DNA from: an uncultured Nitrosomonadales bacterium
GTDB taxonomy: Bacteria > Pseudomonadota > Gammaproteobacteria > Burkholderiales > Gallionellaceae
NCBI GenBank assembly: GCA_903858965.1
Contig: CAIOKY010000059.1
Span: 1 to 37,400 of the forward strand
Direction of reading: 5' to 3'
DNA: 37,400 nt
Of the stretch, positions 19,930-30,798 are shown piece after piece (position 1 is the stretch's first letter; each line of letters opens with the position of its first letter). The position numbers and the translations under genes are program-made. The notes under the pieces were generated by a model that did no database searches, had not been told where the DNA came from, and saw only the letters and a list, made by a program, of their open reading frames with translations.

Positions 19930-20592
19930 ATGATGAATCAGGATGAACTGAAACGTGCGGTCGCCAAGGCCGCGATTGAATATGTGCCGGCTGATTGCAT
20001 CGTCGGCGTGGGTACCGGTTCCACCGCCAATTTTTTCATCGATGAGTTGGCCAGGATCAAGCACAAAATACGCGGCGCAGTGGCCAGCTCGGAAGCTTCG
20101 GCCAAGCGTTTGCAGGGCCATGGCATCGAGGTGCTATCCCTGAACGACGCGGGCAGCCTGCCGGTATATGTGGACGGCGCCGACGAGATTACGCGCCACC
20201 TGCACATGATCAAGGGCGGCGGCGGCGCGCTGACACGCGAAAAGATCGTCGCGGCAGCCAGCAAGAAGTTCATCTGCGTGTGCGATGCCAGCAAGCTGGT
20301 GGATGTACTGGGCAAGTTCCCGCTGCCGATCGAGGTGATCCCGATGGCGCGCAGTTCGGTGGCGCGCCAGCTGGTCGCGCTGGGCGGACAGCCGAAATTG
20401 CGCGAGGGCTTCACCACCGACAATGGCAACATCATCATCGATGTGCATGGGCTGGACATCATGAATCCGGTGGAGCTGGAATCCACGCTGGATCACATCG
20501 CCGGCGTGGTCACCAACGGTTTGTTCGCGCGCCGGGGTGCCGATGTGCTGCTGCTCGGCACCCCGGAAGGCGTGAAGACGATGAGGGTTTAG
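19930..20592 (+). CDS. rpiA: Ribose-5-phosphate isomerase A
   Basis: [45 protein letters not shown]. Confidence 0.97.
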   Translation: MMNQDELKRAVAKAAIEYVPADCIVGVGTGSTANFFIDELARIKHKIRGAVASSEASAKRLQGHGIEVLSLNDAGSLPVYVDGADEITRHLHMIKGGGGALTREKIVAAASKKFICVCDASKLVDVLGKFPLPIEVIPMARSSVARQLVALGGQPKLREGFTTDNGNIIIDVHGLDIMNPVELESTLDHIAGVVTNGLFARRGADVLLLGTPEGVKTMRV

Positions 20593-20673
20593 AGGGGCGG
20601 TATTACCGGTTGTCATTTTCTCTTCACATTTATCGCATATCCTGCACAGTTGCACAATTTTAAGGATTACATC

Positions 20674-21381
20674 ATGACCAGCAGTGACCATATTTCCCGT
20701 CAGTTCGATGCCGATCTCGAGGCCATCCGGGCTCACGTGCTGCAGATGGGCGGCTTGGTGGAAAGCCAGATCAAGAGCGCCATCGAATCTCTCGTCAACA
20801 GCGATGTCGCGCTGATGACACGCGTGATCAATGACGACCACCGTGTCAACGCGATGGAAGTGAAGATAGACGAAGCGTGCAGCCAGGTTATCGCGCGCCG
20901 CCAGCCGGCAGCCGGCGATCTGCGCCTGGTGATGGCCGTGATCAAGACCATCACCGATTTGGAACGCATCGGCGACGAGGCCGAAAAGATCGCGCGCATG
21001 GCCAAGTTGCTGTCGCAAAAGCAGGGACTCGCTATCCCGCGTTATCAGGAGATCAAGCATGCCGCAGAAATCGCCCTGGATATGTTGCGCAAATCACTGG
21101 ATGCCTTCGCACGCCTCGATGTGGTAATGGCCGCACAGGTAGTGCGCCAGGACGACCAGGTGGACGAAGAGTTTCGCGCCATCATGCGCTACCTGATCAC
21201 GTTCATGATGGAAGACCCTCGCACCATTTCCACTTCGCTGGAAATATTGTTCGTCGCAAAAGCGATTGAGCGCATCGGCGACCATGCCAAGAACATGTCC
21301 GAGTATGTCATCTACATGGTCAAGGGACGCGATGTCCGCCACATTACCATTGATGAAATCGATGAAGAAATCCAGAAATAG
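20674..21381 (+). CDS. phoU: Phosphate transport system regulator PhoU
   Basis: HISRQFDADLEAIRAHVLQMGGLVESQI, RRQPAAGDLRLVMAVIKTITDLERIGDEAEKIA, ERIGDHAKNMSEYVIYMVKGRDVRH. Confidence 0.96.
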   Translation: MTSSDHISRQFDADLEAIRAHVLQMGGLVESQIKSAIESLVNSDVALMTRVINDDHRVNAMEVKIDEACSQVIARRQPAAGDLRLVMAVIKTITDLERIGDEAEKIARMAKLLSQKQGLAIPRYQEIKHAAEIALDMLRKSLDAFARLDVVMAAQVVRQDDQVDEEFRAIMRYLITFMMEDPRTISTSLEILFVAKAIERIGDHAKNMSEYVIYMVKGRDVRHITIDEIDEEIQK

Positions 21382-22874
21382 TGCAGCAACAACCGATACT
21401 CGCCGCTGTTGACCTGGGTTCGAACAGCTTCCGGTTACAGGTCGCGCGCGTCGAGGGTGACCAGCTATATATGCTGGACGAATTGCGCGAACCGGTGCGG
21501 ATGGCCGCCGGGCTCACTGCTGATAAATACCTGAATGCCGAGGTACAGCAACGCGCCCTGGCAGCGCTCGGACGATTCGCCGAGCGCTTGCGCGACCTGC
21601 CGAGCGATGCAGTGCGCGCGGTCGGCACCAACTCGTTTCGCGTCGCAAAAAATGCCGCTGACTTTATCCCCCAGGCCGAACATGTCTTGGGGTTTCCGAT
21701 CGAGGTCATCGCCGGACGCGAAGAGGCACGCCTGATCTATCTCGGCGTTGCGCATGGTTTGCCGCCAGCAAAAGAACCTCGCCTGGTGATCGATATCGGC
21801 GGCGGTTCCACCGAATGCATCATCGGCACCGGACTCAGGCCGCTCAAACTGGAAAGCCTGTACATGGGCTGCGTCAGTTTCAGCACCCGGTATTTTCCCG
21901 ACGGGAAAATCACCAAACAGAATCTCAAGCAGGCCGAACTCGCTGCGCGCAATGAATTCCTGGCCATTGCTGCGGATTACAAAGGGCAATGGCAGCACGC
22001 CTTCGGCTCATCCGGCACCGCCAAAGCCATCGCAGAAATCATGGAGTTGAACGGCTACAGCAAGAACGGCATCACCCGCGAGGGACTGGAAAAGTTGCGT
22101 GTCCATCTGCTGGATGCCGGCGATGTGCAGAAATTATCGTTGCAAGGTTTGCGCCCGGACCGGATACCCGTACTCGCTGGCGGCTTTTCAATCATGTACG
22201 CGGCATTCTGCGAACTGGACATTGCACGCATGGATGCCGCACTGGGCGCTTTGCGCGAAGGCGTGTTATATGATTTGTGGGGACGGTTTCACAACCAGGA
22301 TGTGCGCGAAGTGACGGTGCAGCAATTCATGCAGCGTTATCACGTCGATACAAAACAAGCCGGGCGTGTAACAAAGCTGGCGCAGGCATTAGCGCAGCAA
22401 TTCCTCGGCAACGAGAACGTTTCCGACAGCATAAACGGGGACACCGCGCTACACTTGCTCGGCTGGGCAGCCAGTCTGCACGAGATCGGCATCAGCGTCG
22501 CGCACAGCGGTTATCACAAACACACCGCCTACATCCTCGCCAACGCCGACATGCCCGGCTTTTCGAAAAAAGAGCAGGCACGCCTGAGCCGCATGACGCT
22601 GGCACAGCGCGGCAATCTGGGCAAATTGCAAGGTCAATTGAAAGATGCGGTGGATTATGTGCTGGCGATGAGCCTGCGACTGGCGGTGCTGTTCTATCGC
22701 AATCGCAGCGACAGCAGCCTGCCTGTTTTGCACGGGCGGTTCAGCGGCACCAAATTCCATCTCGCTGTGGACCCTGACTGGCTGGCACAGAATCCGCTCA
22801 CCGAAACTGCCCTGCTGGATGAAGTGAAGCAGTGGAAAACTTTGGGTATGAATTTGCAAGTACTGGCGGAGTGA
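21381..22874 (+). CDS. ppx: Exopolyphosphatase (Ppx/GppA family)
   Basis: AAVDLGSNSFRLQVARVEGDQLYMLDELREPVR, IDIGGGSTECIIG; GTG start overlaps the phoU TAG by 1 nt. Confidence 0.94.
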   Translation: MQQQPILAAVDLGSNSFRLQVARVEGDQLYMLDELREPVRMAAGLTADKYLNAEVQQRALAALGRFAERLRDLPSDAVRAVGTNSFRVAKNAADFIPQAEHVLGFPIEVIAGREEARLIYLGVAHGLPPAKEPRLVIDIGGGSTECIIGTGLRPLKLESLYMGCVSFSTRYFPDGKITKQNLKQAELAARNEFLAIAADYKGQWQHAFGSSGTAKAIAEIMELNGYSKNGITREGLEKLRVHLLDAGDVQKLSLQGLRPDRIPVLAGGFSIMYAAFCELDIARMDAALGALREGVLYDLWGRFHNQDVREVTVQQFMQRYHVDTKQAGRVTKLAQALAQQFLGNENVSDSINGDTALHLLGWAASLHEIGISVAHSGYHKHTAYILANADMPGFSKKEQARLSRMTLAQRGNLGKLQGQLKDAVDYVLAMSLRLAVLFYRNRSDSSLPVLHGRFSGTKFHLAVDPDWLAQNPLTETALLDEVKQWKTLGMNLQVLAE

Positions 22875-23042
22875 TCATACTTGATGGGCAAGTCTCCGTC
22901 CTAGAATATCCGCAATAATTAACATATCGCCTGCATCAAAGTAACCGGCTCACGCTGAACTTACCTGCATGGTCAGGCCCGTGCAAGCACAAGCCGAGCA
23001 CCAGGAAAATTTACGTTTCTACATGTTTTGGTATAACAAACT

Positions 23043-24023
23043 TCAGCGATACATCGCACATTTTACGCCTGCGTTATAGCTATTCCCATCACGTTGAGAC
23101 ATTTGCTGGTTCATGCAGCTCCAATATTGCTTTTCTTTCATTATCCTTAAATTTTCAGCTTGATCTTGCTGTGCCTTCTGCCTTTGCTCGTCTGCTTGCA
23201 TACGGCTTTCCTGCATCAATCTCTGCTGCTCAAGATTCTGGTCATTTGTTCTGGCCCGAAACTCCATGTCTTGATTTTGCCTTTCTGCGGCAAGCCTTAA
23301 TTGTTCAGCCCTAAAATCTATATCAGCCTGTGTCTTCATTTGCGTAACGTCAGAAATTGTGTGTAACGCCTCTTTCTGTAATCCGTTGCCATTCCGCTCC
23401 TTCAGATAATTGAGTCCTAGATATCCGACAAGAACCAACGACAAGACACCGATAATCACCGACATCTTGCTTGACTCCCACCATGAATATCCGCTGTATA
23501 TCTCCTCTGCGGCATAGGATTGATGGGGTTTCGATGAATTAGATATGCTGTCCAGAAGCTTGCGGTCATATTGTTCGCGCAGGCTGGGGTTGCTCAATGT
23601 ATCTTTGGCGTATTTGAATTCTGCCGGACTAATGCCGGTACCTGCCAGATTTGTCGACTCCAAATCCCCAATGGCTGTTGCAATTACAGCATCGCTCGCA
23701 TCCGGTTGAAGCTTGAGGGTCGAGTACAAACTATGCTTCCCTTGATTTAATAGCTTTTTCGACAATTCGCTACGTATTCGCCACAATCCATCATCCTTGG
23801 ATTTCATCACGACCCCTATGCCCGCGCTACCAGTAGGTACAAGGGGTTGGGGAGGTTGTATTGAAGATTTTATCAGCTCTAGAAATCTTAAACGAATGTA
23901 AGCGGCTTCCGTCTTATCCGGATCTCCTCCAGCCGTTTCTTTAGCCTGTATCCACAGCGCAGTATCTATGTTCTTGGTCTTTAACTCATCAGCAATTATT
24001 TTGTAGACTTCCTTATCCGACAT
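23043..24023 (-). CDS. Hypothetical protein: degenerate J-like domain, one TM segment, Q/E/R-rich coiled coil
   Basis: LYSTLKLQPDASDAVIATAIGDLES...FKYAKDTLSNPSLREQYDRKL (J-domain-like, no HPD); TM MSVIIGVLSLVLVGYLGLNYL; coiled-coil tail; ATG at 24023 preferred. Confidence 0.7.
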   Translation of the reverse strand: MSDKEVYKIIADELKTKNIDTALWIQAKETAGGDPDKTEAAYIRLRFLELIKSSIQPPQPLVPTGSAGIGVVMKSKDDGLWRIRSELSKKLLNQGKHSLYSTLKLQPDASDAVIATAIGDLESTNLAGTGISPAEFKYAKDTLSNPSLREQYDRKLLDSISNSSKPHQSYAAEEIYSGYSWWESSKMSVIIGVLSLVLVGYLGLNYLKERNGNGLQKEALHTISDVTQMKTQADIDFRAEQLRLAAERQNQDMEFRARTNDQNLEQQRLMQESRMQADEQRQKAQQDQAENLRIMKEKQYWSCMNQQMSQRDGNSYNAGVKCAMYR

Positions 24024-24166
24024 TTTAAATTCCTTCAAAGCTGCGCCATTCGAGAAAACAATTACCCCATCCAGGAAGCATGGAAAGTTATAAATGCATA
24101 ACAATACACTAGCAGCTAATTTTTCATATTGCCAGAATAAAATCGTCACTACTACAAACTAGTCGC

Positions 24167-25081
24167 CTATGTTTTCTCCAACACTTCGCTCAACATCCGT
24201 TCTACGCCAACCTGCCAATCAGGCAGATGCAGATCGAACGTGCGCTGTAATTTAGATGTATCCATACGCGAGTTGTGCGGACGCATGGCCGGAGTGGGGA
24301 ATGCGCTGGTGGGCACCGGCTTGATCGCATCGGGTGCGACCTTGAGCGCGACACCATTGCGCCGCGCATAGTCGATGACGAAGCTGGCGTAACCGTGCCA
24401 CGAGGTCTCGCCTGCCGCGACCAGATGATACAGACCGGATAATTCCGGCCGTTGTAATGTAGTTTTGATCGCATGCGCGGTGACATCGGCCAATAAGTCC
24501 GCGCCGGTAGGCGCGCCAATCTGGTCATCGATGACACTGAGGCTGTCGCGCTCACGAGCGAGACGCAGCATGGTCTTGGCGAAATTGCCGCCGCGCGCAC
24601 CGTACACCCAGCTGGTGCGGAAGACCAAGTGTTTGCAACCGGATTGCTGTATCAGCTGCTCGCCTTCCAGCTTGGTCGCGCCATAGACATTGAGCGGTGC
24701 GGTCGCATCCGTTTCCAGCCATGGCTTTTCGCCGCTGCCATCAAATACATAGTCGGTGGAATAATGGATCAGCCAGGTATCAGCACGCTGGGCTTCCTGC
24801 GCCAGCACACCGGGCGCGAGCGCGTTGATCGTGCGCGCAAGTTGCAGTTCGCTCTCGGCCTTGTCCACTGCAGTGTGCGCGGCAGCGTTGACGATCACAT
24901 CCGGTTTGACGGTACGCACTGTTTTAGCCAAGCCTTCCAGATTGGTAAAATCGCCGCAATGGCCGTTACTTGCATCATATGGGCTGTCGTGATCCAGCGC
25001 GATCAGTTCACCGAGCGGCGCGAGGCTGCGCTGCAATTCCCAGCCGACTTGTCCGTTCTTGCCGAACAGCAATATTTTCAT
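24167..25081 (-). CDS. rfbD: dTDP-4-dehydrorhamnose reductase
   Basis: [56 protein letters not shown] overlap with rfbB. Confidence 0.96.
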   Translation of the reverse strand: MKILLFGKNGQVGWELQRSLAPLGELIALDHDSPYDASNGHCGDFTNLEGLAKTVRTVKPDVIVNAAAHTAVDKAESELQLARTINALAPGVLAQEAQRADTWLIHYSTDYVFDGSGEKPWLETDATAPLNVYGATKLEGEQLIQQSGCKHLVFRTSWVYGARGGNFAKTMLRLARERDSLSVIDDQIGAPTGADLLADVTAHAIKTTLQRPELSGLYHLVAAGETSWHGYASFVIDYARRNGVALKVAPDAIKPVPTSAFPTPAMRPHNSRMDTSKLQRTFDLHLPDWQVGVERMLSEVLEKT

Positions 25082-26145
25082 CGGGCCCGCCCCGCGTAAT
25101 TTTTCTCGACCCACTTGCGGTAATCGCCCGACTGCACGTGACTCACCCAGTCCCGGTTATCGAGATACCACTGAACGGTCTTGCGGATACCGGTCTCGAA
25201 TGTCTCGGCAGGTTTCCAGCCCAGCTCGCACTCTATCTTGCGTGCGTCGATCGCATAGCGGCGATCGTGGCCTGGTCGGTCGGTGACGAAAGCGATTTGC
25301 TCGCGATAGGATTTTTTATCGGTACGCGGGCGCAGTTGGTCGAGCAGCGTACAAACGGTATGCACGATATCGAGATTGGCTTTTTCGTTCCAGCCGCCGA
25401 TGTTGTATACCTCGCCCAGTTTTCCTTTCGCCAGCACCGTGCGGATCGCACTGCAATGATCCTTGACGTACAGCCAGTCGCGGATCTGCTGGCCGTCACC
25501 GTACACCGGCAGCGGCTTGCCCGCGAGCGCGTTGACGATCATCAGGGGGATCAGCTTTTCCGGAAAATGATACGGGCCGTAATTGTTGGAACAGTTGGTG
25601 GTCAGCACCGGCAGGCCGTAAGTGTGGTGATAGGCTCGCACCAGATGATCGCTGGCGGCCTTGCTGGCCGAGTAAGGGCTGTTTGGTTCGTAGCGTTTTG
25701 TTTCGCTGAACGCCGGCTCACCCTGCGCAAGCGAGCCGTATACTTCGTCAGTAGAGACATGCAGAAATCGGAAAGCAGCCTTCTCCGCCTCCGCCAAACC
25801 GGACCAGTATGCGCGTACAGTCTCCAACAAATGAAAGGTGCCGACGATGTTGGTCTGGATGAAATCTTCGGGCCCGTGTATCGACCTGTCGACATGGCTC
25901 TCTGCAGCGAAATTAACCACGGCGCGCGGACAATGTTGCGCCAGCAATTTTTCCACCAGCTGCGTATTCCCGATGTCGCCTTGCACGAAGATGTGGCGCG
26001 GGTCGTCCTTGAGTGCAACGAGGTTCTCCAGATTGCCTGCATAGGTCAGCTTGTCCAGATTGATGACGGCCTCATTATTTTGCGCGAGCCAATCCAGGAC
26101 AAAATTTGCACCGATGAATCCTGCGCCGCCAGTTACTAATATCAT
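25078..26145 (-). CDS. rfbB: dTDP-glucose 4,6-dehydratase
   Basis: [94 protein letters not shown]. Confidence 0.97.
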   Translation of the reverse strand: MILVTGGAGFIGANFVLDWLAQNNEAVINLDKLTYAGNLENLVALKDDPRHIFVQGDIGNTQLVEKLLAQHCPRAVVNFAAESHVDRSIHGPEDFIQTNIVGTFHLLETVRAYWSGLAEAEKAAFRFLHVSTDEVYGSLAQGEPAFSETKRYEPNSPYSASKAASDHLVRAYHHTYGLPVLTTNCSNNYGPYHFPEKLIPLMIVNALAGKPLPVYGDGQQIRDWLYVKDHCSAIRTVLAKGKLGEVYNIGGWNEKANLDIVHTVCTLLDQLRPRTDKKSYREQIAFVTDRPGHDRRYAIDARKIECELGWKPAETFETGIRKTVQWYLDNRDWVSHVQSGDYRKWVEKNYAGRAR

Positions 26146-26178
26146 GATCTTATCGCTGCTGTGTGCAGCGCTATAGTT

Positions 26179-27156
26179 TTATGAGGTGCCGTGATTATAT
26201 CCATTGCGCTGGCTGTGATACCAATCCGCCGTGATATGCAAACCCTGTTCCATGGTATACGGCGGAATCCAGGCCAATTCGCTGCGTATTTTTTCATCAT
26301 TGATACGCAACGAACCGAACAGTCTGTCCATCTGTTCCGCACGCCCCAATAGCCTTGCCACCACGCGCAACAGGCAAGGTGGAAAATAAAACGAGCTGCT
26401 GCCCCGGCCCAACGCTATCGCGATCTTGTTAGCCAGCCTCGCTGTCGAGACATCTTCGCCATCGCTGACCAGATAAGTCTGCTCCGCCGCCGCCGAATGA
26501 GTTGCGCAAGCGATCAAGGCGTCCACCAGATTGCCTACATATATCATGCTGCGTGCATTGTGCGCACCAGCCAGCGGCAACGGCGTGCCTTTGTCTATCG
26601 CTCCCAGCAGCCTGATGAAATTACCCTTTACGCCCGGGCCATATACCAGCGGCGGACGCACGATCACGATCTCCAGACCGGTTTCGTTGGCAATGCGATG
26701 CAAAGCCTGTTCGGCCTGCCATTTGGAAACACCGTAATGGTCTTGCGGATCGGTCTGGTTGTTCTCACTGAAGGATTGCGTTCCCGCTGTTTGTTCGCCG
26801 TTCACCTTGATGGAACTGGCATACACAAATCGTTTTACTCCGGCATGCACCGCCTGCCGCGCAAGATTCTCCGTGCCGTGCAGATTGACCTTGAGAAATT
26901 CCGCGAGTGGATCGGTGGAGGTTTCCTTCATTACATGTACCCGCGCGGCGAGGTGGATGATCGTATCCACGCCTTGCAACGCAACCGTCCAATCTGTCGT
27001 GCCATCAATATCTCCTGCCTCGATGGCTTCCACACCTTCCGGCATTCGAGTGGGCGAGCGCACGGCAGCCCTGACCCGATGTCCCCGATAAAGCAGTTCT
27101 TCGCATAGCGGACGCCCGATAAAACCATTTGCTCCGGTGACAAGGATCAGGCTCAA
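26179..27156 (-). CDS. NAD-dependent epimerase/dehydratase (WbpV/GalE-like)
   Basis: LVTGANGFIGRPLCEELL, IHLAARVHVMKE, YGVSKWQAEQAL. Confidence 0.88.
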   Translation of the reverse strand: MSLILVTGANGFIGRPLCEELLYRGHRVRAAVRSPTRMPEGVEAIEAGDIDGTTDWTVALQGVDTIIHLAARVHVMKETSTDPLAEFLKVNLHGTENLARQAVHAGVKRFVYASSIKVNGEQTAGTQSFSENNQTDPQDHYGVSKWQAEQALHRIANETGLEIVIVRPPLVYGPGVKGNFIRLLGAIDKGTPLPLAGAHNARSMIYVGNLVDALIACATHSAAAEQTYLVSDGEDVSTARLANKIAIALGRGSSSFYFPPCLLRVVARLLGRAEQMDRLFGSLRINDEKIRSELAWIPPYTMEQGLHITADWYHSQRNGYNHGTS

Positions 27157-28277
27157 GACAATACCTCGCGATATATCTCTATAACCTGGGCAACGATCTT
27201 CTCCTGGGAAAATTCCTTTAATACAAGTTCCCGCCCGCGCTGCCCCATCTTCACCCGCAAAGCAGAGTCAGCCAACAATTTTGCCAACGCCTCCGCGAGG
27301 GCCGTTGCGTCGCGCGCCTCCACCAGAAAGCCATTGTCCCCGTCACGAACGATCTCCCTGCAACCCGGCACATTGGTTGTTACGATGGGGCGCGCACAGG
27401 ACGCCGCCTCCAGCAAGGATTTGGGCAGCCCTTCGCGGTATGACGGCAAACAAACAATGTGAGACTGCGCATAGACCTGCGGCATATCCTCGTGTCTCCC
27501 CCACCATTCCACCACGCCCTCTTCTTTCCATGCCATCAGTTGCTCCACCGGCACGCTCGCGGGATTCTCCTCATCAGGTTCCCCCACCAACACAAACCTG
27601 GCGTTCACGCCATGCTGCCGGAGCTGTTTCGCGGCACTGACGAATTCCCCGACGCCCTTGTCCCAAAGCATGCGCGCCGGCAGCACAACCAGCGGAATAC
27701 TCTCAGGCTCAATCGATGGTGCATACAGCGACGTATCCACACCGGCACCGCGAACCAGATGAATATGCTGAGTTGAAATGCCGAGGTTGGAAATAATCGC
27801 CTGGTCGTCCTTGTTCTCGACAATCACCGATGTCCCTCGCAGCAATATCCCGAGCGCATTACGAACCACAGCTTGCAGGATTTTTGCGCCGTTATTGGCG
27901 GAAACAAACAGCCAACCCATTCCGGCTACCCAATTTACCTGGTGCGGGATGCCTATCAGCCGCGCGGCGAGCGACCCATACAGCATGGGTTTCATCGCAA
28001 CGTGATGAACTATGTCCGGCCGCTCTGCACGGTAAATTTTGGCAAGATGCAAAATGGTCGAAAACTCCCGGAATAGATTGAAGCCACGCCGCGATATCTG
28101 GAAGGGGATCAGCTTCACGCCAAGCCCCAGTATTTTCTCCGCATGTTTGTTGGTGCGCGTAACCACGACCACATCCATGCCTACATCTTTCGCACCGCCA
28201 ATCAGCGGCAGCCAATGGGAACAGACAAACCAATCCTCGGTGACAAAGAACAATGTCTTGTAATGGTTAGTCTTCAT
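27153..28277 (-). CDS. Glycosyltransferase family 4
   Basis: FFVTEDWFVCSHWLPLIGGAKDVGMDVVVVTR, VVLPARMLWDKGVGEFVSAAKQL, CLPSYREGLPKSLLEAASCARPIVTTNVPGCREIVRDGDNGFLV. Confidence 0.93.
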   Translation of the reverse strand: MKTNHYKTLFFVTEDWFVCSHWLPLIGGAKDVGMDVVVVTRTNKHAEKILGLGVKLIPFQISRRGFNLFREFSTILHLAKIYRAERPDIVHHVAMKPMLYGSLAARLIGIPHQVNWVAGMGWLFVSANNGAKILQAVVRNALGILLRGTSVIVENKDDQAIISNLGISTQHIHLVRGAGVDTSLYAPSIEPESIPLVVLPARMLWDKGVGEFVSAAKQLRQHGVNARFVLVGEPDEENPASVPVEQLMAWKEEGVVEWWGRHEDMPQVYAQSHIVCLPSYREGLPKSLLEAASCARPIVTTNVPGCREIVRDGDNGFLVEARDATALAEALAKLLADSALRVKMGQRGRELVLKEFSQEKIVAQVIEIYREVLS

Positions 28278-29280
28278 ACCCGCCGGGATTTCTGGCTTGC
28301 CAATTCCAGGCGTCTTTACACATTTCCGCAATGCCACGCTGGGCTTTCCAGCCCAGCTCACTTTTTGCAAGCGACGGATCGGCATAGCATTGCGCGATAT
28401 CGCCCGGCCTGCGATCCACGATACGATAGGAAATACGTTTTCCTGTCACCGTTTCGAATGCACGCACGACTTCCAGTACGCTGCTACCCTGCCCTGTTCC
28501 GAGATTGAAAGTATGTATGCCCTTGTGCCGTTGCAGCCAGTCCAGCGCCGCGATATGTCCGCAAGCAAGGTCCACGACGTGGATATAATCCCGGACACCC
28601 GTTCCATCCGGCGTCGGATAATCCCCGCCGAATATCTGCAATTCCTTGCGCCGCCCTGCCGCGACCTGGCTGATATATGGCATCAGGTTATTCGGGATGC
28701 CTGCCGGGTCTTCGCCTATCAGTCCGCTTTCGTGGGCTCCGACAGGATTGAAATAGCGCAGCAGCGCGATATGCCATGAGCCATCCGCGATTATCAGGTC
28801 ACGCAGGATCTCCTCGACCATCAATTTGGAGCGGCCATATGGATTCGTAGCCGAGAGCGGGAAATCTTCATGGATGGGAACGCTGTGCGGATTGCCATAA
28901 ACGGTGGCGGAAGAACTGAAAACCAATGTGCGCACGCCGGCTTCCATCATTGCACTGAATAATGCCAGACTGCCCGTTACATTATTATCGTAATACCGCA
29001 ATGGCTGGGCCACGGACTCTCCCACTGCCTTGAGTCCGGCGAAATGAATCACTGCGTCTATGCCGTGCTCCGCGAGAATCCCGGCAACCTTGCCGCCATC
29101 ACGCACGTCTCCCTCATAAAAAACCGGGCGGCGACCGCAAATGTGTTCGATACGATCAAAGACAACCGGGTTGCTGTTTGAAAGGTTGTCGATGGCGACG
29201 ACTTCATGCCCGGCTTTCAATAATTCCAGGCAGGTATGTGAGCCGATATAACCGGCTCCGCCGGTAACCAATATTTTCAT
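28267..29280 (-). CDS. galE: UDP-glucose 4-epimerase
   Basis: [79 protein letters not shown]. Confidence 0.97.
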   Translation of the reverse strand: MKILVTGGAGYIGSHTCLELLKAGHEVVAIDNLSNSNPVVFDRIEHICGRRPVFYEGDVRDGGKVAGILAEHGIDAVIHFAGLKAVGESVAQPLRYYDNNVTGSLALFSAMMEAGVRTLVFSSSATVYGNPHSVPIHEDFPLSATNPYGRSKLMVEEILRDLIIADGSWHIALLRYFNPVGAHESGLIGEDPAGIPNNLMPYISQVAAGRRKELQIFGGDYPTPDGTGVRDYIHVVDLACGHIAALDWLQRHKGIHTFNLGTGQGSSVLEVVRAFETVTGKRISYRIVDRRPGDIAQCYADPSLAKSELGWKAQRGIAEMCKDAWNWQARNPGGYED

Positions 29281-29299
29281 GTTGTTCGAACCTTTAAGG

Positions 29300-29986
29300 T
29301 TATATGGCCTTAGCCCTGACCATCAAACTGTAACCGCCCAGGAGCTTACAGGCCAATCTGCTGCCGAGCAAAAAATGTGCAATGATCCGCGGAAAAGCAA
29401 CCAGAAGTTGCCGAATGTTTCTGGGAGGCACCCTCAGGAATGCCGCAGATAACCTTGCCACTTCGATCCCGTAACCGCAATCCGCCAGCGTAGCTTTCGC
29501 GCTCCATTCATTGAAATAATGAAGATGCCCGACTTCCTCCCTGGCATACCTCAGTCCGCCGCTAAGCAACTTCATGACACACATGTCCATCGGGACATTG
29601 AAAATGAAATGCGCACCATGCGACCTGAGTTTTTGCAGGAACCCCATGTAATCGTTCACATGCTCAAAGACATCCAGGCACAGCACCACATCGGCATGCG
29701 TTTCAGAATCAAGGAGGTTGGCACGGAAAAATGAAAGGTTGGCCGATTTTTTTTCCGCCCAGAAAGATTCGACGTCCGGTGAAATGTCATAGCCATAGAA
29801 TTGCATATCCGGAAAATGGCTTGACAGTATCTTTATTACTTCGCCTGCTCCGCAACCGACTTCCAGGATTGACTTTGCAGGCAGGTTGTCCAGCAATCCG
29901 ATAACCCGCTTCGCCTTGTAGGGGCTATCCTCCTGATGCCAATTGGCATTATGTTCAAGGTAAGTGCCTTCGTTATAGATACTCAT
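29300..29986 (-). CDS. Class I SAM-dependent methyltransferase
   Basis: ILEVGCGAGEVIKILSSHFP, VVLCLDVFEHVNDYMGFLQKLRSHGAHFIFNVPMD. Confidence 0.86.
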   Translation of the reverse strand: MSIYNEGTYLEHNANWHQEDSPYKAKRVIGLLDNLPAKSILEVGCGAGEVIKILSSHFPDMQFYGYDISPDVESFWAEKKSANLSFFRANLLDSETHADVVLCLDVFEHVNDYMGFLQKLRSHGAHFIFNVPMDMCVMKLLSGGLRYAREEVGHLHYFNEWSAKATLADCGYGIEVARLSAAFLRVPPRNIRQLLVAFPRIIAHFLLGSRLACKLLGGYSLMVRAKAI

Positions 29987-30030
29987 ATGATTTTGGAATG
30001 GCGGTGTAGCCTCAATTTTTTGCAATCGCC

Positions 30031-30780
30031 TTAACGGCGACGCTCGAACAGCACGATTCTCAGGAGACGCAAAACAAGCAACGGAAATTGGACCAGCAAT
30101 GAACTTCTCACTGCCAGCTGCACCCTGAAAAATTCCAATGCCACGCCTATTCTATCAACACTGCTTACACCTGCCGCGCCCATTTCTCCTGCCACAAAAT
30201 CGGCTTCATGAATTTTTGCTCCTCCCCTGCCCGCAGTGATGACAAAAAATTGATCTCCGCCGATCGGAAATTCACCGGAATATTTCCCAAACCGTTCATG
30301 CAAATCTTTTTTGAAGGCTGTGGCCAGGGTATGCCCGGCGATGAATGCCGATTGGCCGAATAGCCAGGATGGTCCTTTCTTTACCCCCACCTTCCTCGAT
30401 GCAAATAGATAATTTGCCGCGATGATATCCGCATGTGACCGTGACATCGCCACGCGAAAATTTTCGATCGCATCGGCATGAAATATGTCATCGCCCCCGG
30501 CTACGACATAATATTCTCCCGATGCAAGATCGATCGCCCGATTCAGCGCATCATAGATGCCGAAATCCGCCTGCGAGGAGATCACCAGATTGATGCCGGT
30601 AACGGAACGCAACAACTCCAGCGTGCCGTCATCGGATGCGCCATCAGCCACCACCCATTCGAAATCCTTGTCGGTCTGCCCGCGCAGGCTACCTATCAGT
30701 TTGGGCAGATGTTCCACGGCATTGCGGGTGGCAGTGACGACGCTGATCGTGGCCCGCTTTTCTTTTTCGCTTTTACTCAA
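30031..30780 (-). CDS. Glycosyltransferase family 2
   Basis: ISVVTATRNAVEHLPKLIGSL, WVVADGASDDGTLELL, DFGIYDALNRAIDLASGEYYVVAGGDD. Confidence 0.93.
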   Translation of the reverse strand: MSKSEKEKRATISVVTATRNAVEHLPKLIGSLRGQTDKDFEWVVADGASDDGTLELLRSVTGINLVISSQADFGIYDALNRAIDLASGEYYVVAGGDDIFHADAIENFRVAMSRSHADIIAANYLFASRKVGVKKGPSWLFGQSAFIAGHTLATAFKKDLHERFGKYSGEFPIGGDQFFVITAGRGGAKIHEADFVAGEMGAAGVSSVDRIGVALEFFRVQLAVRSSLLVQFPLLVLRLLRIVLFERRR

Positions 30781-30798
30781 AGAACAGTTCCATCCTTG

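Noticed and set aside
20134-21060. 308-aa minus-strand ORF
   Set aside because: Antisense to rpiA and phoU; shadow ORF.
24970-26139. 389-aa plus-strand ORF
   Set aside because: Antisense to rfbB/rfbD, which have unambiguous motifs on the other strand.
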